7,117 bases of DNA. It comes from an uncultured Porphyromonadaceae bacterium. Its GTDB lineage: Bacteria; Bacteroidota; Bacteroidia; Bacteroidales; Muribaculaceae. The stretch spans positions 1 to 7,117 of the forward strand of contig CABQCA010000119.1 of the NCBI GenBank assembly GCA_902462525.1, read 5' to 3'. A model generated the notes under the pieces. The model saw nothing but the letters and a program-made list of their open reading frames with translations, had not been told where the DNA came from and ran no database searches. Within the stretch, counting starts at the first letter, position 1. Every line of letters begins with the position of its first letter. The translations under genes and the position numbers were made by a program. Below, in pieces: positions 1-5,207 of this stretch.

Positions 1-90
1 GATTTTAGGAGAGGGTGCGTCATTGTTAGTGTAGAGCCTTTCAAAGGGCTTATAGCTAACCTTGAAATAAACCAATAAAAACTAAAATCT

Positions 91-1665
91 ATGAAGATTA
101 AACATCTACTCTTCGCAGCAGCGCTGGCCGGCTCTGTGCCCGCTTTCGCCGCTACTTACTACGTGACACCCGAAGGTGCCGGCGACAAGACCGGCGCAGA
201 CTGGGAAAACGCCATGGGTACAGCCGAATTCGTGGCTCAGGCAAAACTTAACGCAGACGGCGATATCTACAACCTCGCCGGTGGTGTGTACACTCCTTCC
301 GAACCATTCGGTTTCAAGAAAGCTACCTACGCTATAATCAACGGCAGTGTTAAAGACGGTCGAACTGTTCTTTCCGGCGGTTACGACGGTGAAAACGGAG
401 GCTCCGAAACAGTTCGCCGCAGTCTTATCCGCTTCCAGACAAATACCGGCGCCGGCAATGTGACAAAACCCGCCGTTATCAACGATGTGGATTTTACTGC
501 TGTGTACACAAGTATTAATTCCGATCCCACAGCAGATACCTCTGATACTCCTATAGCCGGAGCCGGAGCTCTCTATGTAGACAACAGTGGCTGTGTGGCC
601 GTGAATCGTTGTAACTTCTACGGTAATACCGCTGCCGGCAGCATGGGCGGCCCGGCTACACACGCCCGCCGAAGCGGTGTGACATTCACCGACTGTGTTT
701 TCAGCGACAACTCTGCTGTAAGTCGCGCAGGCGCTGTGCGCCTCAGCTCTGATAACGGTAGTAAGGGTATCATAGTTTTTGAGAATTGCGTTTTCAAAAA
801 CAATAAAATTGACGACATTTACGGTGGCGCCGTATTTATGTCGCACGGCAAATCGGCAACATTCATCAATACTATTTTCGCCGGCAATGAGTGCGCGGCC
901 GACGGCGCTGCAGTCTATCTGAACAGTTCAAGCGCACATCCTTGTGCCGGTACATTCGTAAGCTGCACGATTGCCGGGAATAAATCAACCGGTGAGGCTC
1001 AGGACGGTCAGATCGTATCGACACAGTATGCCGACATTCACATGGTCAACACAGTGGTTGTCAGCAAAAACGACAACACCGCCGATCTGTTCTTCAAGTC
1101 CGGTGCAGCACAGGCCAAATTCAGCTTCGTGTCGGGCGGATATAACTATGTCGGCACAGTTGTCGACAACGTGACCGATTCGACTGAAGACAGAATCACA
1201 TGGCTCGACACCGACCGTCACGGCGACGACTGCACCTATTCGTCGATTTTCGGCAACAATGTCATCGGCGTCGACAATATCCTCAATGCCACAACTATAA
1301 TAGAGGGCGCGACAGGTGCCCAGCTTACCGGGGCTACAGCTGAATGGGGACTTCCCGCAGATGCAGATATTACCAAAGATATTTTCGGCAACGAACGTGT
1401 CGAGGGAGTCAGCGTAGGCGCTTATGCCGAGACTGAAGTTCATATTCCTACCGGCATCGAAGATGTCGCCGCCGACGGCAAGCAGGCTCTTGTAAGCCTT
1501 GGCAACGGTGCCTATACCATCGCAGGCGCAACTTCGGTTGAAGCTTACAGTGTGATGGGCTGCCGCGTGGCCACAGTGGCCGGCGATACCGTCGATCTGT
1601 CGGCAGCAGCCCCCGGCATGTATATTCTCAAGGCCGGCAATAAAGTATTTAAGGTTATTAAGTAA
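91..1665 (+). CDS. Secreted right-handed beta-helix protein with T9SS-like C-terminal sorting domain
   Basis: The 524-residue product starts with a signal peptide (MKIKHLLFAAALAGSVPAFA, likely cut after residue 20), so it leaves the cytoplasm. Residues about 160-300 hold imperfect beta-helix rungs of the form C-x-F-x-x-N followed by a small-residue G-A-V/L turn: NRCNFYGNT, TDCVFSDNS, ENCVFKNNK, INTIFAGNE and VSCTIAGNK. The region ends near 430-446 with DIFGNER and SVGAYAE, the usual close of choice-of-anchor Q/beta-helix surface proteins. Residues about 455-524 form a small beta domain ending in PGMYILKAGNKVFKVIK, which resembles the type A sorting domain of the type IX secretion system. From family knowledge, such proteins are surface-attached or released, and the helix may bind or cleave polysaccharide, but no catalytic residues can be assigned. 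The start is the first ATG, after an A-rich leader with no Shine-Dalgarno. It is separated from the sigma-factor unit by a terminator. The exact function is unknown. Confidence 0.85.
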   Translation: MKIKHLLFAAALAGSVPAFAATYYVTPEGAGDKTGADWENAMGTAEFVAQAKLNADGDIYNLAGGVYTPSEPFGFKKATYAIINGSVKDGRTVLSGGYDGENGGSETVRRSLIRFQTNTGAGNVTKPAVINDVDFTAVYTSINSDPTADTSDTPIAGAGALYVDNSGCVAVNRCNFYGNTAAGSMGGPATHARRSGVTFTDCVFSDNSAVSRAGAVRLSSDNGSKGIIVFENCVFKNNKIDDIYGGAVFMSHGKSATFINTIFAGNECAADGAAVYLNSSSAHPCAGTFVSCTIAGNKSTGEAQDGQIVSTQYADIHMVNTVVVSKNDNTADLFFKSGAAQAKFSFVSGGYNYVGTVVDNVTDSTEDRITWLDTDRHGDDCTYSSIFGNNVIGVDNILNATTIIEGATGAQLTGATAEWGLPADADITKDIFGNERVEGVSVGAYAETEVHIPTGIEDVAADGKQALVSLGNGAYTIAGATSVEAYSVMGCRVATVAGDTVDLSAAAPGMYILKAGNKVFKVIK

Positions 1666-1705
1666 ATAATGATTGGTTTGGGTTGGGTTCCCAAAAAGGT
1701 TAATT

Positions 1706-1735
1706 AAAAACGTCCGGCGCCGCCGGACGTTTTTT
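1706..1735 (+). terminator. Strong rho-independent terminator after the beta-helix gene
   Basis: The arms ACGTCCGGC (1710-1718) and GCCGGACGT (1722-1730) are perfect inverted repeats around a 3-nt loop. They are flanked by an A-run (1706-1709) and followed by a T-run (1730-1735). The A-run can extend the stem and could also let it work on the opposite strand. It lies 40 nt after the stop codon at 1663-1665 and isolates the beta-helix gene from the downstream sigma-factor unit. Confidence 0.93.
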
Positions 1736-1754
1736 ATTGGATTAACATTTGAAA

Positions 1755-1766
1755 TTTAACGTTAAA
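1755..1766. promoter_or_regulatory. 12-bp perfect palindrome upstream of the sigma-gene promoter
   Basis: TTTAACGTTAAA is a perfect 12-bp palindrome ending three bases before the TTTG element of the predicted promoter. Its position suits an operator or activator site, but AT-rich DNA yields such palindromes fairly easily and no binding protein can be named. Confidence 0.3.
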
Positions 1767-1769
1767 AAT

Positions 1770-1801
1770 TTTGAATATTAGCTTCATATATAGTAATTTT
1801 G
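1770..1801 (+). promoter_or_regulatory. Bacteroidetes housekeeping-type promoter for the sigma/anti-sigma unit
   Basis: TTTG at 1770-1773 and TAATTTTG at 1794-1801 match the Bacteroidetes primary-sigma consensus (TTTG at -33, TAnnTTTG at -7). The 20-nt spacer is within the usual range. Transcription would start near 1808 and give a leader of about 45 nt before the ATG at 1854. This implies basal expression of the regulator by the primary sigma factor. Confidence 0.75.
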
Positions 1802-1845
1802 CAAAGCGATTATTCCACGGAAAACAACAAGTGTATCCCGTTTAT

Positions 1846-1850
1846 AAGGA
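1846..1850 (+). promoter_or_regulatory. Possible short-spaced Shine-Dalgarno of the ECF sigma gene
   Basis: AAGGA lies just 3 nt before the ATG at 1854. It is the only SD-like sequence before any start codon in this window. The spacing is shorter than the usual 5-9 nt, so its contribution is uncertain. It supports the choice of 1854 as the start. Confidence 0.35.
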
Positions 1851-1853
1851 TAT

Positions 1854-2432
1854 ATGGAAGCCAACATTATCTACAGAATCACACACGGCGATGAAAAGGC
1901 GCTCGACACGTTCATGGACTACTATTCCGCTGCATTGTTCCGCTATGCCTACGGCATAACGGGCAGCCGGGAAAGTGCCGAAGAGGTGGTGAGCGATGTT
2001 TTCTTCGAGGTGTGGCGCAACCGTGTCGGGCTGCTCGAAATTGAGTCGCTTCAGGCGTGGCTGCGCACTGTCACCTACCGTAAGGCGGTGTCGTACCTCC
2101 GTCATGAGGAAACGATGCCCGGAGGAGTGTCTCTCGACGATATCGAGAACTACACTGTCGCTCCCGTAGAGGCTCCCGACTCCGCGCTGATATCGCAGGA
2201 AGAGATCGATGCACTCAACAGCGCCATCGACGCACTCCCTCCCAAGTGCCGCCATGTGTTCTGTCTGGCGAAAATAGAACGTGTGCCTTACAAGGAAATC
2301 GCCGAGTTGCTCAAAATCTCCGTGGCAACCATAAACTATCATGTTGCTTTCGCAATGGACGCTCTAAAGAAGCGGTTCGGCGGACGATTCGGTGCGGTGC
2401 TGGTATTTTTGGCTGCTATTGAATTTTTTTAA
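1854..2432 (+). CDS. ECF sigma-70 factor, Bacteroides expansion family type
   Basis: The 192-residue product has the normal length and two-domain layout of an extracytoplasmic-function sigma factor. The sigma-2 region covers about residues 18-85: DYYSAALFRYAYGITGS, then the acidic SAEEVVSDVFFEVW stretch that contacts core polymerase and the -10 element, then AWLRTVTYRKAVSYLR. The sigma-4 region covers about 118-174, with ALPPKCRHVFCLAKIE and a helix-turn-helix around 145-166 (YKEIAELLKISVATINYH) for -35 recognition. The tail, residues 179-192, is hydrophobic (AVLVFLAAIEFF), as is often seen in this Bacteroidetes group. It is followed 72 bp later by a FecR-like gene, so the pair is very likely a cognate sigma/anti-sigma module controlling the downstream receptor locus. 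Its own promoter looks primary-sigma dependent. The target promoter sequence cannot be read from this window. Confidence 0.93.
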   Translation: MEANIIYRITHGDEKALDTFMDYYSAALFRYAYGITGSRESAEEVVSDVFFEVWRNRVGLLEIESLQAWLRTVTYRKAVSYLRHEETMPGGVSLDDIENYTVAPVEAPDSALISQEEIDALNSAIDALPPKCRHVFCLAKIERVPYKEIAELLKISVATINYHVAFAMDALKKRFGGRFGAVLVFLAAIEFF

Positions 2433-2504
2433 CAAAAAAACAGCGGACCGACCTATACAAAATCGAACAGCCGGCGTCATTAAATATAGAAACGGCAAAA
2501 AACA

Positions 2505-3431
2505 ATGAACACACAACCCGACATACATCGTACAGAGCCTACCGACCGGTGCGAGGAGCGCCTGGAGGAAATACTCTGCGCTTGCCGTGCCGATAATTTC
2601 GACAACAGCCGCATCAAGGAGCTTGTGCATGCGCGCATAGCCCGCGAAAAACGTGCCCGCAGCTTCCGCAATCGTCTGTGGGGAGCTTTGTCGGCCGCAG
2701 CATGTGTGACGGCAGCGGTGCTGGCGGTTGTGAATCTGCTCAGCCCCGGCAGCATAGATCTTTCGGAGGCAAGCTACGCCGAGGCCGTTGAAGCCGGATA
2801 TAAGGAGCTGATCGTAGAGCCGGGACGCCGTGTCGAGCTTACACTCAGCGACGGCACACGCCTTGTGGCAAACTCGCGCACCCGTGTGCTTTATCCCGAA
2901 GAGTTCAAAGGCCGCGAACGCCGCATCTACAGCAACGGTGAGGTGTATCTTGAAGTTGCCAGAGATACGCGTCATCCTTTCATCGTGGAGTCGGACGACT
3001 TCGAGGTGAGAGTGCTCGGCACAAAATTCGATGTAGCCAACACCAGCGACAGCACCGCACGCGTGGTGCTTGTGGAAGGCTCGGTGGAGCTGAGTACGGC
3101 TGAAGACAGAGTGCGCATGCGGCCCAATGACATGGCCGACCTCGAAAACGGTGCTCTCGCCTCGCTTTCGGAAGTGGACGCTTCGGAATATACACTCTGG
3201 GTTGACGGTCTTCTTTCGCTCAAAGGCATGCCGCTGAGCGAACTGACGCGTCGGCTCAACGACTACTACGGCGTCGTTATCGATTGCGACCCTGCTATCA
3301 GCAATGTGAAAGTGTACGGCAAACTTGACCTGCACGACAGCATAGAAAGCGTGATGACCGCAATCGGCGGCATCGTGCCTATGGATATACAGAAGGACGG
3401 AAACAATATCAGACTAAACCCTAAATCTTAA
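2505..3431 (+). CDS. FecR-family anti-sigma factor with DUF4974-like C-terminal domain
   Basis: This 308-residue inner-membrane regulator has a cytoplasmic N-terminus (about 1-58, rich in Glu and Arg), which would hold the sigma factor. One transmembrane helix spans about 59-79 (WGALSAAACVTAAVLAVVNL). The periplasmic FecR domain covers about 105-197, with the family signatures PGRRVELTLSDGTRLVANS, GEVYLEVARDTRHPFIV and VLGTKFDVAN. The C-terminal region, about 236-305 (LLSLKGMPLSELTRRLNDYYGV and onward), matches the DUF4974 type, which has an STN-like fold and is the expected contact for the signalling domain of the receptor. The ATG at 2505 follows an A-rich leader without a clear Shine-Dalgarno. 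The gene lies 72 bp after the sigma gene with no terminator between, so the two are probably co-transcribed. The length is normal and nothing appears broken. Confidence 0.92.
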   Translation: MNTQPDIHRTEPTDRCEERLEEILCACRADNFDNSRIKELVHARIAREKRARSFRNRLWGALSAAACVTAAVLAVVNLLSPGSIDLSEASYAEAVEAGYKELIVEPGRRVELTLSDGTRLVANSRTRVLYPEEFKGRERRIYSNGEVYLEVARDTRHPFIVESDDFEVRVLGTKFDVANTSDSTARVVLVEGSVELSTAEDRVRMRPNDMADLENGALASLSEVDASEYTLWVDGLLSLKGMPLSELTRRLNDYYGVVIDCDPAISNVKVYGKLDLHDSIESVMTAIGGIVPMDIQKDGNNIRLNPKS

Positions 3432-3578
3432 GCATGTTGAAAGCCGGCGACGCTTGGGATTCCACAGGCGGCGCAAGGCATTACTGACATTCTTATCACC
3501 TCTCCTCACAGTCAGGGACAAACCACGTGATTGTTCCGACGGCTAATCCCATACCCGGTAAAAATCACCTTAATATAG
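3432..3578. other. 147-bp gap between anti-sigma and enzyme genes
   Basis: No credible gene is seen here; the longest small frame from an ATG (3434-3487, 17 codons) has no support. There is no intrinsic terminator and no TTTG/TAnnTTTG promoter. The one clear structure is the dyad at 3511-3540. A target promoter for the cognate ECF sigma factor could lie here, because ECF promoters do not follow the primary consensus. Confidence 0.5.
3511..3540 (+). promoter_or_regulatory. Bulged inverted repeat (hairpin or operator) before the enzyme gene
   Basis: GTC (3511-3513) pairs with GAC (3538-3540), and GGGACAA (3515-3521) pairs with TTGTTCC (3531-3537), with one G-T wobble and one bulged A at 3514. 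The 9-nt loop contains most of a CACGTG palindrome (3524-3529). It lies 38 nt before the ATG at 3579. No T-run follows, so it is not a terminator. It may be an operator or a leader RNA hairpin. Confidence 0.4.
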
Positions 3579-5105
3579 ATGAAAACGCTTAACATTCAAA
3601 TTATTATCGCTATTGCCGCCATGCTCGGAGCCTTTGTCCCCGCGGCTTCGGCAAAAAACAGAACCGTGAAGTTCTCTCCGGACAGCACAACGGTGCTCCG
3701 CAACCCGCTTCAGGGCTGGGTGATGTATCTGGGCCGCAACTGGGACGAGAATTTCTGGACCGAGCGCGGCTACGACAGCATGAAGGCCGCAGGCGAGACC
3801 GAGCCTGTGCGTGTGTCGGACTATGCCTCGTGCGCCTATATGCGCACAAGCTGGAAATCATTCGAACCGGAAGAAGGAAAGTATATCTGGAACGACCCCG
3901 ATTCGCGTCTTATGAAGCTGATAAAGAGCGTTCATGACCGCGGTCTGCGTGTGGCGTTCCGCATTGTTATCGATGGCCGCGATCAGGGCCAGAACACGCC
4001 GCAGTACGTGTTCGATGCCGGTGCCGAAGGCTATTACGACCCCAAGAACCCCGGCAAAAACCTTTCGCCTTATCCCGACGATTCTGTTTTTCAGGCCAAA
4101 TATGCCAAATTCTTCAAGGCATTCGCCGAGTACTTCGACGATCCTGAAAAGACCGAGTTTATCGACGCATATTCGCTCGGCAAATGGGGCGAGTCGCACT
4201 CCATGATTTATAAAGACAATGCCAACAAGGGCAAAGTGTTCGACTGGGTTATCAATCTGGCTACCTCGAGCTTCAAGCGTGTGCCGATGGTGATCCACTA
4301 CCACCGTATGCTCGGAGATCCTACCGACGAAGGGTGGGGCAGTGTGCCGGCCGACGCCGAGGCTCTGATCGACAAGGCCGTGAATCTCGGCTTTATGCTT
4401 CGTCACGATGCTTTCGGCATGACAGGCTACTATCAGGACTGGGAAAAGGCCCGTGCCCGACAGTACAATTTCCGTTGTCCCATCATCATGGAAGGCGGGT
4501 GGATCACCGGCGCACATCACCGCTACTGGCGCGATCCCTCCGGACGCTACCGTGAAGGACATGCCGCCGACGTTCGTCAGGGCGAATACGAGGCATCGTC
4601 CGAGGCCCGCGTGAACATGATGGACTTCCGCATCAACGATGAGACCCGCTCGTGGTTCGAGGAAGCCTTCCCGCTGGTGAAGCGTTTCGTTGCCGAAGGC
4701 GGCTACCGACTCTATCCATCGCAGGTTACAGCCGAAACCAAGGCCCGCAGCGGCCGCAAGGTCATTGTGGCAAGCCGCTGGCATAATATGGGCTGGGGCT
4801 ACTGTCCTACAAATACCAAGCAGTGGAATCAGAAGTATAAGGTGGCTGTGGCTCTGCTCGATGCCGCCGGCAAGCCCGTGAAGGTGACGGTTGATGAGAA
4901 TTCCGACCTTTCCAAGTGGCTCCGCGAGGCCCCTGCCGAGTGCAGTACCGAAGTCGACCTTGCCGGCGTAGCCCCCGGCACCTACCGCTGGGCTGTCGCT
5001 CTCGTCGACACCACCAAAGGCAACGTTCCCGGTCTGAAGATGGCCGTCGATCCCGCAGCCCACATCAACGGCTGGCTCCCTGCCGGAGAAATCCGGGTTT
5101 TATAG
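3579..5105 (+). CDS. Secreted TIM-barrel glycoside-hydrolase-like protein, DUF4832-like C-terminal region
   Basis: The 508-residue product has a signal peptide (residues 1-25, ending AASA before KN) and no lipobox Cys, so it is probably periplasmic. The core, about 35-375, reads like a TIM-barrel glycosidase: NPLQGW (42-47), RTSWKSFEPEEGKYIW (89-104, like the W-x-x-x-E-P-x-x-G-x-Y-x-W motif of clan A enzymes), GLRVAFRIVIDGR on an early strand, GKWGESH (201-207) and PIIMEGGW (301-308). By position, E205 (acid/base) and E305 (nucleophile) are the best candidate catalytic pair. Residues about 380-508 form a beta-sandwich-like end (WHNMGWGYCP, then KYKVAVALLD and APGTYRWAVAL) resembling DUF4832 proteins. 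The gene sits between the anti-sigma and receptor genes, suggesting it acts on the imported glycan or its fragments. The substrate is unknown. The hydrolase role is inferred from motifs; a carbohydrate-binding or inactive homologue is possible. Confidence 0.75.
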   Translation: MKTLNIQIIIAIAAMLGAFVPAASAKNRTVKFSPDSTTVLRNPLQGWVMYLGRNWDENFWTERGYDSMKAAGETEPVRVSDYASCAYMRTSWKSFEPEEGKYIWNDPDSRLMKLIKSVHDRGLRVAFRIVIDGRDQGQNTPQYVFDAGAEGYYDPKNPGKNLSPYPDDSVFQAKYAKFFKAFAEYFDDPEKTEFIDAYSLGKWGESHSMIYKDNANKGKVFDWVINLATSSFKRVPMVIHYHRMLGDPTDEGWGSVPADAEALIDKAVNLGFMLRHDAFGMTGYYQDWEKARARQYNFRCPIIMEGGWITGAHHRYWRDPSGRYREGHAADVRQGEYEASSEARVNMMDFRINDETRSWFEEAFPLVKRFVAEGGYRLYPSQVTAETKARSGRKVIVASRWHNMGWGYCPTNTKQWNQKYKVAVALLDAAGKPVKVTVDENSDLSKWLREAPAECSTEVDLAGVAPGTYRWAVALVDTTKGNVPGLKMAVDPAAHINGWLPAGEIRVL

Positions 5106-5140
5106 GCTGACAGGCAGACAAGCTGACGGGCTGACAGGCT
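5105..5140 (+). repeat. Degenerate 8-bp tandem repeat, about 4.5 copies
   Basis: Four successive octamers are GGCTGACA (5105-5112), GGCAGACA (5113-5120), AGCTGACG (5121-5128) and GGCTGACA (5129-5136), followed by a partial GGCT (5137-5140). The first base is the last base of the TAG stop at 5103-5105. The repeat lies in the gap between the enzyme and the receptor genes, in the presumed shared transcript. Confidence 0.8.
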
Positions 5141-5188
5141 TTTGCCCTCGCCCCTCGTACATTAAAAAAAACAAATATTAATTCCTAT

Positions 5189-5200
5189 AAATAAACCAAT
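5189..5200 (+). promoter_or_regulatory. 12-nt leader element shared with the beta-helix gene
   Basis: AAATAAACCAAT occurs here, 7 nt before the receptor ATG, and again at 65-76, 14 nt before the beta-helix ATG. Both leaders lack a Shine-Dalgarno. The shared A-rich element may aid translation start, or may be a chance match in AT-rich leader DNA. Confidence 0.3.
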
Positions 5201-5207
5201 CAACCCT

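Noticed and set aside
35..50. Short inverted repeat AGCCTTT / AAAGGGCT in the first leader.
   Set aside because: It has a one-base mismatch and a very small loop, no T-run follows, and the upstream gene is not visible, so it cannot be called a terminator or operator.
57..64. TAACCTTG as a -7 box for the beta-helix gene.
   Set aside because: It has one mismatch to TAnnTTTG, and no TTTG lies at the required distance upstream.
1683..1694. Small hairpin TTGGG/CCCAA after the beta-helix stop codon.
   Set aside because: It has a 5-bp stem with a 2-nt loop; the much stronger terminator just downstream explains the region.
2364..3335. Minus-strand open frame of about 323 codons over the anti-sigma gene.
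   Set aside because: It is an antisense shadow of a well-supported FecR-family gene, with no recognisable domain.
3434..3487. A 17-codon frame between the anti-sigma and enzyme genes.
   Set aside because: It is very short, with no ribosome site and no recognisable sequence.
3858..5063. Long open frame of about 401 codons on the minus strand across the enzyme gene.
   Set aside because: It lies wholly antisense to a gene with a clear signal peptide and domain motifs. Its product is rich in His, Gly and Val with no recognisable family, as expected of the antisense of GC-rich codons.
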